Positions 1 through 5,629 of a stretch of DNA of 8,654 nt are shown piece by piece. The translations under genes and the position numbers were made by a program. The notes under the pieces were generated by a model. The model saw nothing but the letters and a program-made list of their open reading frames with translations, was not told where the DNA came from and did not search any database. The DNA lies in NCBI GenBank assembly GCA_027056525.1, contig JALUKO010000241.1:1-8654 (forward strand). Reading direction: 5' to 3'. This DNA is from Helicobacteraceae bacterium (GTDB taxonomy: Bacteria; Campylobacterota; Campylobacteria; Campylobacterales; Sulfurimonadaceae). Each line of letters starts with the position of its first letter. The stretch's first letter is position 1.

Positions 1-572
1 AGATCTATATCTTGTTTACACATCTTCTGAAAAACTTTTTTACCCATAGGGTATATCTTCTTCTTTTTCTTTTTTAAAACCATCGCGCTGTCTGTTTTGA
101 GCGAATCCTGCGCCATCTTCAAAGCACTTGCAAAATCAACTATCTTACCTCTGTACTTTTTAACAAACTTTTGAGCCTCCTCTTTAGAAGCAAAAGCCAG
201 TTTACTTACTTTGCTCATCGTACCTTTGATCTTAGATCCCACAACATAGTATGCTTTTTTGGCATCTATAAGCTCTTGAGTGGAGGCATCTACAACCTTT
301 ATGTCACCATCAAGCTCATGATTTTGCATATCATACGCCAAACAGCGTATAGAGCAGTATTGCCTTGGTTCAGTGTCTCTCAAATGAGCGATATAGCTTG
401 TTTTGTAAAATTTCTTTAAGTTCATACCACAAACACTACACCAGTTCTTTTGCTCCCCTTTTTGAACCAAAACAGGTTCAACCGAAGCGATTTTCATAAA
501 CTCTTTGGCATGAGAGCTGAGAACAAAAGAAGAGAGTAGAAATATGAGAAGCACTATTTTTTTCATGGACAC
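1..572 (-). CDS. nosL: NosL-like periplasmic copper-binding protein, 3' end outside the window
   Basis: The visible part is 190 codons and has no stop before the left edge. Residues 1-22 look like a signal peptide ending in SSHA, with no lipobox cysteine, so the protein is probably soluble and periplasmic, unlike the many NosL proteins that are lipoproteins. C45-S-V-C48-G-M matches the NosL/MerB-type cysteine motif, and a second pair (C73, C77, in QYCSIRC) follows. The stretch YYVVGSKIKGTMSKVSKLAF and the following SKEEAQKF fit the NosL C-terminal half. NosL proteins bind Cu(I) and help mature the copper sites of nitrous oxide reductase NosZ. After a lysine run (residues 167-172) comes IYPMGKKVFQKMC, which resembles the start of a small cytochrome c-like or cysteine-containing tail; no CxxCH is visible before the edge. 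GTG at 572 is chosen because AGGAG lies 6 nt upstream; from the ATG at 566 the spacing would be 12 nt. The family is fairly sure, the symbol less so, because these bacteria can carry several NosL paralogues. Confidence 0.8.
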   Translation of the reverse strand, partial: MSMKKIVLLIFLLSSFVLSSHAKEFMKIASVEPVLVQKGEQKNWCSVCGMNLKKFYKTSYIAHLRDTEPRQYCSIRCLAYDMQNHELDGDIKVVDASTQELIDAKKAYYVVGSKIKGTMSKVSKLAFASKEEAQKFVKKYRGKIVDFASALKMAQDSLKTDSAMVLKKKKKKIYPMGKKVFQKMCKQDID

Positions 573-578
573 AGAAAA

Positions 579-583
579 CTCCT
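579..583 (-). promoter_or_regulatory. Ribosome binding site of the NosL-like gene (AGGAG)
   Basis: AGGAG on the minus strand lies 6 nt before a GTG that is in frame two codons upstream of the first ATG. This spacing favours the GTG at 572 as the start. The ATG at 566 remains possible but would have a 12-nt spacer. Confidence 0.6.
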
Positions 584-605
584 ATAGATTAAAATATTAA
601 GAAGT

Positions 606-611
606 ATCATA
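606..611 (-). promoter_or_regulatory. Candidate -10 box (TATGAT) for the NosL-like gene
   Basis: TATGAT on the minus strand would place the transcription start near position 599, giving a leader of roughly 27 nt before the GTG start. The 121-bp gap from the DUF4149 stop is AT-rich upstream of the box. No good -35 hexamer is present at 17 nt, which is usual for Campylobacterota promoters. No convincing terminator separates this gene from the DUF4149 gene, so read-through is possible. Confidence 0.4.
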
Positions 612-687
612 ACTTATTTATATTAATTTTGTGTTAAGCAAGCAAGAGAATATACTTGAGCTTTTTAAAGCATGATAGTGTTAAATG

Positions 688-1167
688 TTATGCACGTCTT
701 AGAAGCATAAGACGTCTGACAAAAAGAACAAGCAGGGCCACTGCAAGTATTTTAAAGTCCAGCTCACTTGCCAAATGGATATTTTCAAATGTGTCACTTT
801 GAGTCGCTTTGGCTCCAAGTGACTGCATAGCAAGTATTTTAGGTGAGTACACGGCACTAAACATCAACGAAGAAAAGATCACTGTTACGGCACTTCCAAA
901 AACTATGGCATCTCTTTGCCCTGTTTTATACATAAAAGCTTCATATACAGCAACAAAAAACGCAAGAGCATATATCCAGTAGCTAAATCTGTGAAATATC
1001 TCACCCATGATAATTCCGGCATTATAATGATCAAGTACAACATCTACCAATATCCTGTCTGTGTGAAATATAACAGGAGCAGCAATAGCGCCAAGTACCA
1101 TCACAGCGCCAAAAGTAGCTGCAAGTAAAATGAGATAGCCAAAGTCTGCATATATTTTTTTGCTCAA
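688..1167 (-). CDS. DUF4149 (TMEM205-like) integral membrane protein
   Basis: The 159-residue protein has about four hydrophobic segments (roughly residues 8-32, 60-80, 87-108 and 137-152). Between segments 3 and 4 is a polar loop with YSPKI and many charged residues. The pattern of a first helix ending in APVIF, a following F-H-R-F-S-YW region, and YSPKI before a polar loop fits DUF4149. The biochemical function of this family is not known. The start is TTG: AAGG lies 7 nt upstream and no ATG occurs until residue 23, inside the first helix. It begins 2 nt after the prmC stop, so it is the last gene of the protease-prmC operon and is probably translated by coupling. The C-terminus (RRLMLLRRA) is strongly basic and so likely cytoplasmic. 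Confidence 0.8.
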   Translation of the reverse strand: MSKKIYADFGYLILLAATFGAVMVLGAIAAPVIFHTDRILVDVVLDHYNAGIIMGEIFHRFSYWIYALAFFVAVYEAFMYKTGQRDAIVFGSAVTVIFSSLMFSAVYSPKILAMQSLGAKATQSDTFENIHLASELDFKILAVALLVLFVRRLMLLRRA

Positions 1168-1169
1168 TC

Positions 1170-2000
1170 TTATACCTTTAAAGTAAAGCCTCTGTCAAAA
1201 CCGCTCAGGTCTTTGTAGAACTTCAATGATGAAATTTTTGTATTTTGTAAATATTGTGTAATTTTACCTTTTTGCTCATAACCTATCTCACAAGTAAATA
1301 AGTTAATACCGAGCTTTAATACCTCATTAAGAAGCTTTTTGATAATTTCATCACCAATATCACCGCCAAAAAGTGCATTTTGCGGTTCATAAGAGAGGTT
1401 ATGTTCAAGCTTGGCATCATTGGCTATATAGGGAGGGTTTGAGATCAAATAATCTATAGACTCCTCTACAGGATCCAGAAGTGAACCCAATCGTAACTCT
1501 ATTCTCTCCTCTAAAGAGAACTTTTCAATATTTTTCTTTGCAATATTAAGTGCATCTTGTGAAATATCCACTGCAATGAACTTTGCATTTTTAAAATGTT
1601 TTGCAAGCATGATCGAGATTATGCCACTTCCTACACCAACCTCAACAAACGTTAGCACCGCCTCTTTATCTGCAACATTTGCAAGCACTTCATCTATAAG
1701 AAGCTCTGTTTCAGGACGGGGTATCAAAGCGCCCGGCGCAATAAAGAACTCTTCAGAATAAAAACTTACCTTGTTGGTTAGATACTCAAGGGGTTCATTT
1801 TTTGCACGTCTTTTTGCAAGTTCAAAAAGCTTGTCAAGTTCATCTACTTCCGATCTTTGATGTGTTATAAGCCATAGTTCATCGCACCCAAGATGATGCA
1901 TCAAAAGAAGTTGTGCTTCTCTTGCTGCCCTTGGTACATTGTACATTAAAACAGAGGTAAGTTCCTCTAAAACATCTTTGACTATAGAGGTGCTTGACAT
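1170..2000 (-). CDS. prmC: Peptide chain release factor N5-glutamine methyltransferase
   Basis: PrmC (HemK) uses S-adenosylmethionine to methylate the glutamine of the GGQ motif in release factors RF1 and RF2, which is needed for efficient translation termination. The 276-residue length is normal. The N-terminal helical domain (about 1-80) carries the usual PRAAREAQLLLMHHLG pattern. The Rossmann methyltransferase domain follows, with PRPETE at 94-99, the SAM-binding motif I FVEVGVGSGI at 118-127, an acidic V-D-I at 144-146, and the substrate-glutamine-binding NPPY at 188-191. YEP at 204-206 is also typical. The start overlaps the end of the upstream protease gene by 19 nt in another frame; GAGG lies 4 nt before the ATG. 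Older annotations call such genes protoporphyrinogen oxidase, which is wrong for this family. Confidence 0.95.
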   Translation of the reverse strand: MSSTSIVKDVLEELTSVLMYNVPRAAREAQLLLMHHLGCDELWLITHQRSEVDELDKLFELAKRRAKNEPLEYLTNKVSFYSEEFFIAPGALIPRPETELLIDEVLANVADKEAVLTFVEVGVGSGIISIMLAKHFKNAKFIAVDISQDALNIAKKNIEKFSLEERIELRLGSLLDPVEESIDYLISNPPYIANDAKLEHNLSYEPQNALFGGDIGDEIIKKLLNEVLKLGINLFTCEIGYEQKGKITQYLQNTKISSLKFYKDLSGFDRGFTLKV

Positions 2001-3238
2001 GAACCCTCGAGTGAATCTTTATCCATATCGCCTATATCAACACCTAACTCCTTTAGACGCTCAAGCACCGGTGGATGTGTATAGTGAAAAAAGATATACA
2101 AAGGGTGTGAAAGCGGAAAACTTTTGTTTTCACTCACTAACTTCTGAAGCGCATTTGCCAGTTCTATGGAACCCGAAGGTCCACCAAGCTCACTTCCCAT
2201 CTTATCGGCTTCATACTCATTATGTCTGCTTACAAGTCCCATGATAGGCATCATGATAAAACCTAAAACCGGCATAAACAAAAGCAAAAGTATCATACTC
2301 AGGTATGGCTCTTGAGAGATACCAAGTTCAAGATAGAGTGACTCAGGTAAGTTACCAAAAATAGCGAACATTCCAAAGAGCATCACACCCACCATAGCTA
2401 TGTTTTTGTAGATATCACCATGTGCAAAGTGACCCAGTTCATGTCCTAAAACTGCTAAAAGCTCTTTGGTTGTCAACTTCTCAATGAGCGTGTCAAATAG
2501 AACAACACGCTTTGTTTTACCAAAACCGCCAAAGTAGGCATTGAGTCTTGCATCACGCTTGGAAGCATCACTTACAAACACGCCTGAACTGACAAAACCT
2601 GTTTTGTCCATAAGTGTCTGTATCTCACCTTTGAGTTCTTCATTTTCGAGTGGTTTTACTTTATCAAAGAACATCGCTCTAAAGGTTGGATAGAGCATAT
2701 TGATAAGAACAATAACACAAAAAACAAATACGAAACTCCATACCCACCAGTATGTGAAGTTTACCATGATCTCATAGATACCCCACACTACCAAAGAGCC
2801 AAAGAGGAGTGTCATTATAAAAGATATAAGAGTATCTTTTATGTAAAGACCGAGAGTAGATTTGTTAAAACCGTATTTTTCATCTATAACAAATTTTTCA
2901 TAATAAGCAAATGGTATGGAGATGATCGAGTTGATCACAACAAACCCCATCACTATAGCTACATTTGTCAATGCTTCATTTTGAAAGAACAGGTTCTCAC
3001 TTAAAAACGATATACCAAAACCCATCCATGCGATAAATAAAATATAATCAACAAAAGTGTTTACAATAGATAGCTTTTCTTTTTCTACCGCATAGTTGCC
3101 CGCTTTTAAGAATTCAGAAGATGAAAGCAACACCGCACTTTTGCGTTTTGCCTGGTTGATATAACCTATCTGCATCACGCTTACATAGATGGATATCAGG
3201 ACATAAAGAGAATAAATTCCGACAATCGTCATTAACAT
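1982..3238 (-). CDS. M48 family zinc metalloprotease, STE24 (CAAX prenyl protease 1) type
   Basis: This is a 418-residue inner-membrane zinc protease of the M48A type. HELGH at 266-270 supplies two zinc-ligand histidines and the catalytic glutamate. NEYEAD at 340-345 supplies the third ligand, most likely E341. SKRDARLNAYFGGFG (226-240) followed by KRVVLFDTL matches the STE24 signature better than the HtpX one. Hydrophobic segments lie at about 1-25, 60-80, 90-110, 135-158, 163-183, 280-297 and 312-335, as expected for a multi-pass STE24 barrel. A late HPP motif (418 minus about 30 residues) is also conserved in the family. Yeast STE24 cuts prenylated CAAX proteins. Bacteria have no such substrates, so a membrane-protein quality-control role is an inference. 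AAGG lies 7 nt before the ATG at 3238. It is the first gene of the operon with prmC and the DUF4149 gene. Confidence 0.9.
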   Translation of the reverse strand: MLMTIVGIYSLYVLISIYVSVMQIGYINQAKRKSAVLLSSSEFLKAGNYAVEKEKLSIVNTFVDYILFIAWMGFGISFLSENLFFQNEALTNVAIVMGFVVINSIISIPFAYYEKFVIDEKYGFNKSTLGLYIKDTLISFIMTLLFGSLVVWGIYEIMVNFTYWWVWSFVFVFCVIVLINMLYPTFRAMFFDKVKPLENEELKGEIQTLMDKTGFVSSGVFVSDASKRDARLNAYFGGFGKTKRVVLFDTLIEKLTTKELLAVLGHELGHFAHGDIYKNIAMVGVMLFGMFAIFGNLPESLYLELGISQEPYLSMILLLLFMPVLGFIMMPIMGLVSRHNEYEADKMGSELGGPSGSIELANALQKLVSENKSFPLSHPLYIFFHYTHPPVLERLKELGVDIGDMDKDSLEGSCQAPL

Positions 3239-3265
3239 ATAGCTGCCTTATTTTTTAGTTTTGAA

Positions 3266-3271
3266 ATTATA
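3266..3271 (-). promoter_or_regulatory. -10 box (TATAAT) for the protease-prmC-DUF4149 operon
   Basis: A perfect TATAAT on the minus strand, within AGCTATAATTTC, lies in the 42-bp gap between the stop of the small membrane protein and the protease start. Transcription would begin near 3259, leaving a leader of about 20 nt that includes the AAGG ribosome binding site. The -35 region is not recognisable, as is common in Campylobacterota. Confidence 0.55.
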
Positions 3272-3280
3272 GCTAATAGT

Positions 3281-3490
3281 TTATTTAACAGGGATACTTT
3301 TACTCTGCGGTACAGCTGTTATAGGGTCATCTATAGCTATATTGTCCCCTTTGTTGTTATATACACTTGTAGCGATCACATAGATCACCCCAATAAGTAA
3401 TCCTGCCAAAATCACTGCCCAAACAACTCTCTTTTTTTCACCCTTGAGCGTATTATAATCTTCAATACCATTTAAAGTTGGTTCACTCAT
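3281..3490 (-). CDS. Small single-pass membrane protein of unknown function
   Basis: I do not recognise a named family. The 69-residue product has a polar, charged N-terminus (1-22, with KGEKKR just before the membrane), one hydrophobic helix at about 23-44, and a polar tail with acidic residues and a proline-rich end. The basic residues before the helix suggest the N-terminus stays inside and the tail reaches the periplasm. AAGGA lies 7 nt before the ATG, which supports real translation. TATGAT at 3532-3537 or TAGTAT at 3518-3523 on the minus strand could be its -10 box, but neither stands out. It precedes the STE24-type protease gene by 42 nt and could be co-transcribed with it, although that operon has its own promoter. 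Confidence 0.7.
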   Translation of the reverse strand: MSEPTLNGIEDYNTLKGEKKRVVWAVILAGLLIGVIYVIATSVYNNKGDNIAIDDPITAVPQSKSIPVK

Positions 3491-3613
3491 AATAGATCCT
3501 TTTATTTAATTTTCGTAATACTACCTCAAATATCATAGAAATATCCACTGAAATTGAAACTAACATGACGATTTAAGTCTATTTTTTAGTTTATTTGTTC
3601 GTCATTTATTAAG

Positions 3614-3721
3614 ATGATGTTTTTTGATGGTATGCCTGCAAAAACAGGCTGTGGTGAGATTGGCGTTTGTAAAGATGCAGACTCAGTTTGCATCTTTACT
3701 TTTGATTATTCTAAGATATAG
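3614..3721 (+). CDS. Possible 35-residue cysteine-containing peptide
   Basis: A short plus-strand ORF starts with ATG ATG and ends at TAG (3719-3721). Its middle reads AKTGCGEIGVCKDADSVC, with cysteines at 13, 19 and 26. TGC-x5-C resembles the third and fourth cysteines of the N-terminal iron-sulfur motif of hybrid cluster protein (hydroxylamine reductase), but the first two cysteines are missing. There is no good ribosome binding site, and the second half coincides with the hairpin described for this interval, which alone could explain the sequence. It may be a chance ORF, a degenerate remnant, or part of a small RNA. Listed only because the 215-nt gap otherwise has no gene. Confidence 0.2.
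   Translation: MMFFDGMPAKTGCGEIGVCKDADSVCIFTFDYSKI
3669..3710 (+). terminator. Strong hairpin with T tract, plus-strand terminator
   Basis: An 11-bp perfect stem (3669-3679 with 3689-3699, GTAAAGATGCA and its complement) closes a 9-nt loop and is followed on the plus strand by TTTTGATTATT. On the minus strand the hairpin starts 6 nt after the Dabb stop codon but is followed by ACAAACGCC, with no T run. It therefore looks like a terminator for plus-strand transcription. It could still mark or stabilise the 3' end of the Dabb mRNA. No established plus-strand gene lies upstream to need it. Confidence 0.6.
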
Positions 3722-3999
3722 TCAACTACTTTAGATTCAAGAGTAACCTCTTTGATAAGTTCAACAACTTTAAGATGTTCTTCGTGATCAGCATATACTT
3801 TCAGATCTGCTTCACTCTCAAATGTACTGTAAAGAGAAAGATCCATCGCTCTTTGAGATTCATTGAAATTAATTCCAACCTCCATCGACTTTAAGCAATC
3901 TATCTTTGTTTCAAGCTTCATCAACTTCTTTTGCACTCGTGCCATATTTAAAGCTTTATTTTCATCTTTAAATTTAAACATTACTATATGTACTATCAT
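3706..3999 (-). CDS. Dabb-domain (stress-responsive alpha/beta barrel) protein
   Basis: The product of 97 residues is one ferredoxin-like Dabb domain. It opens with the typical first strand IVHIVMFKFKDE, has a helix rich in lysine, then a second strand around MEVGIN and the SLYSTFESEADLKVYADHEEH segment, whose Y-A-D-H-xx-H pattern is a hallmark of the family. Dabb proteins form dimers with a barrel between the sheets. They are found in stress-induced proteins and in some oxygenases or cyclases, so the exact activity cannot be told from sequence. The ATG at 3999 is preferred over the ATG two codons earlier at 4005: AAGG (4007-4010) is 7 nt from the former and only 1 nt from the latter. The gene stands alone between two plus-strand signals. 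Confidence 0.85.
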   Translation of the reverse strand: MIVHIVMFKFKDENKALNMARVQKKLMKLETKIDCLKSMEVGINFNESQRAMDLSLYSTFESEADLKVYADHEEHLKVVELIKEVTLESKVVDYILE

Positions 4000-4006
4000 A
4001 GCCATA

Positions 4007-4010
4007 CCTT
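4007..4010 (-). promoter_or_regulatory. Ribosome binding site deciding the Dabb start
   Basis: AAGG on the minus strand is 7 nt before the ATG at 3999 but only 1 nt before the ATG at 4005. The second ATG is therefore the likely start, shortening the protein from 99 to 97 residues. Confidence 0.6.
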
Positions 4011-4060
4011 GGAAAAAATTTTGGAATTTTATCTATATCTATCTGATTTTGAGCTAAAAT

Positions 4061-4066
4061 ATTATA
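4061..4066 (-). promoter_or_regulatory. Candidate -10 box (TATAAT) for the Dabb gene
   Basis: A perfect TATAAT on the minus strand would start transcription near 4054, giving a leader of about 54 nt for the Dabb gene. It overlaps the preferred start codon of the divergent small ORF by one base, so the two transcription units are tightly interlocked. Confidence 0.45.
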
Positions 4067-4266
4067 TGAAAGATTTATATGGAAGCGCTATTTTATTTTT
4101 TTATTTTTTCAAATGGCCTTATTTTCTTGGATTCCCCTATTTATACATGAACGGACTTAACCATAACTTTATACTTGATGGTTTATGGTTTTTTAGTATT
4201 TTTCTTATTCTAAAAGATATCTACACAATGATAAAAAAAAGACAAAAAAATAAAAAAGAGCCTTAG
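4066..4266 (+). CDS. Small two-helix membrane protein, unknown function
   Basis: This is the only plus-strand gene I believe in. From the ATG at 4066 it encodes 66 residues with two hydrophobic segments: about 6-29, containing KWPYFLGFPYLYMNG, and about 34-55, containing GLWFFSIFLILKDIY. A strongly basic tail follows (IKKRQKNKKEP), so the C-terminus is likely cytoplasmic. The aromatic and glycine/proline pattern looks like a protein rather than chance translation. I recall similar small proteins in Sulfurimonas-like genomes but cannot name a family. The frame stays open back to an ATG at 3988, but that would run into the Dabb start and has no ribosome binding site. The 4066 start also lacks a clear one (GAG lies 12 nt upstream), so the start is uncertain. 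Its stop shares two bases with the stop of the convergent anion-transporter gene, and the gap between the two neighbouring genes is filled exactly. Confidence 0.55.
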   Translation: MKDLYGSAILFFYFFKWPYFLGFPYLYMNGLNHNFILDGLWFFSIFLILKDIYTMIKKRQKNKKEP

Positions 4267-4269
4267 CTC
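4245..4269 (-). terminator. Small intrinsic terminator after the anion-transporter gene
   Basis: On the minus strand GAGC, loop TAAG, GCTC (4269-4258) is followed by six T residues and a further T-rich run. The stem is only 4 bp but all except one pair are G-C, and it overlaps the transporter stop codon (4263-4265). It is a plausible end for the K+ channel-gpsA-transporter operon. The same bases encode the lysine-rich tail of the convergent small ORF. Confidence 0.45.
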
Positions 4270-5621
4270 AATACGGCTGACCAGAAATACTGAGCTATCA
4301 AAACGATGAAAAAAATTCCCACAAGATTAAGAACAAAACCATACTTCATCATGGTTTTTACATTGATCACACCACTACTCATAGCTATCGCATTTGGCGG
4401 TGTAGCTATTGGAAGCATAAAGGCATAACTGGCACACAGTGTTGCTACCATCATAAAGAGTGTCGTGTTTATACCTGTTTGTTCAGCCACAGAGTAGATC
4501 ACAGGAAGCATAATAGAGATCAAAGCGGTATTGGAAGTGATCTCTGTTGTAAAGGTTATGAGCAGTGCAACACCAAAAAGCAAAAATATCGGGGAGAGAT
4601 GTGTCATAGAGATTAGATACGAAGCAACCTCATCGGCAAGTCCTGTGGCACTAAAGGCCTTAGCGATAGAAAAACCGGCACCAAATAAAAACATGATCTG
4701 ATAGGGTACCTTTGCATAATCCTCTTCCCATGTCAAGATATTAAAAGGTGGGAAAAACAGTAACAAACCCACACCTAAGAGTATCCCTGCTTCACTCAAA
4801 CCCAAACCATGCCAAAAGGGCTTCATGGGAGCATTTACAAGTAAAAGTAAAATAAGCCCGCCCATCAGGTAAAGGATCTTTTTTTGAGCGCTATCAAGTG
4901 CTGAGCTTTTCTCATCTCTTTGAATACTCTCATTTTCTACACCTAAACTCAAAAGATAAGCGACCACTATAAACATCACAAAAGCGAGGGGTGCCACCAT
5001 CCACATCCACTGAAAAAAAGGAATAAGTTCCATCCCCTTATCCTGCATTATCCCTAAGAGTATCAGGTTTGGAGGTGTCCCGATTGGGGTGATGATCCCA
5101 CCCACACTTGCTCCATAGGCTATAGCAAGAGCAAACCTCATTTTAAGTCTTGGCACATCAGTAATAAAAAGCGCTATAGACATAAGCAAAAGTGTTGTAG
5201 TGGTGTTGGACAAAATAGAGCTTAAAAACCCCGATGTGATCACTAAAGAGAAGATGATCCCCCGCGGAGTGTTTGGAAAAAGTCCAAGCATCTTTTGCGC
5301 TATCCACTTATGTAAATGTGTCTTCTCAACCGCAATAGCAAGTAAAAAACCACCCAAGAATAAAAAGATAATCGGATGTGCATAGTTGATCGTGGTCTCT
5401 TTTGTGCTAAGGATGGAAAATGCCGGAAAAAGTATGATGGGTATCAAAGAGACCACACCCAAAGGAAGCCCCTCATTTGTCCATAAAGCCACCAGTAGTG
5501 CTATAAGACCAAGCAGCGTTGCCTGTGTAGTGGTAAAAACACTCAATGAAAGTGCGAATACTCCCAAGCCTACTACTATCGCTATAGCGATCTTTATAAA
5601 CTGCTCTTTATGCTCTAACAT
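4263..5621 (-). CDS. SLC13/DASS family sodium:anion (dicarboxylate or sulfate) symporter
   Basis: The 452-residue inner-membrane protein has at least ten hydrophobic segments and the two-fold repeat of the DASS family. The first repeat carries the sodium- and substrate-binding SNT at 138-140 and GTPPN at 181-185. The second carries SNT at 363-365 and ATPPN at 406-410. These are the motifs that line the binding site in the VcINDY structure. The family imports C4-dicarboxylates, citrate or sulfate with Na+, or exchanges them; the substrate cannot be fixed from sequence. A soluble stretch at about 228-247 separates the halves. AGG lies 7 nt before the ATG, and the TAG stop of gpsA falls inside this ribosome binding region (gap 8 nt), so translation is probably coupled to gpsA. 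It is the last gene of its operon. Confidence 0.9.
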   Translation of the reverse strand: MLEHKEQFIKIAIAIVVGLGVFALSLSVFTTTQATLLGLIALLVALWTNEGLPLGVVSLIPIILFPAFSILSTKETTINYAHPIIFLFLGGFLLAIAVEKTHLHKWIAQKMLGLFPNTPRGIIFSLVITSGFLSSILSNTTTTLLLMSIALFITDVPRLKMRFALAIAYGASVGGIITPIGTPPNLILLGIMQDKGMELIPFFQWMWMVAPLAFVMFIVVAYLLSLGVENESIQRDEKSSALDSAQKKILYLMGGLILLLLVNAPMKPFWHGLGLSEAGILLGVGLLLFFPPFNILTWEEDYAKVPYQIMFLFGAGFSIAKAFSATGLADEVASYLISMTHLSPIFLLFGVALLITFTTEITSNTALISIMLPVIYSVAEQTGINTTLFMMVATLCASYAFMLPIATPPNAIAMSSGVINVKTMMKYGFVLNLVGIFFIVLIAQYFWSAVLS

Positions 5622-5629
5622 AACACTAC

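Noticed and set aside
171..419. An 82-codon plus-strand open frame
   Set aside because: It is antisense to the NosL-like gene, which reads through the whole region with its cysteine motifs in place.
617..640. TTAAC-N5-ATTAA on the minus strand upstream of the NosL-like gene, like a Crp/Fnr-type (NssR) site
   Set aside because: The spacing is 5 and not 4, one half-site base is wrong, and its centre falls near -31 relative to the proposed start and not near -41.
661..672. GCTTTAAAAAGC palindrome after the DUF4149 stop as a terminator
   Set aside because: The stem is short and AT-rich and no T tract follows it on the minus strand.
1939..2244. A 101-codon plus-strand open frame
   Set aside because: It is antisense to the protease and prmC junction, and both real genes have clear motifs and ribosome binding sites there.
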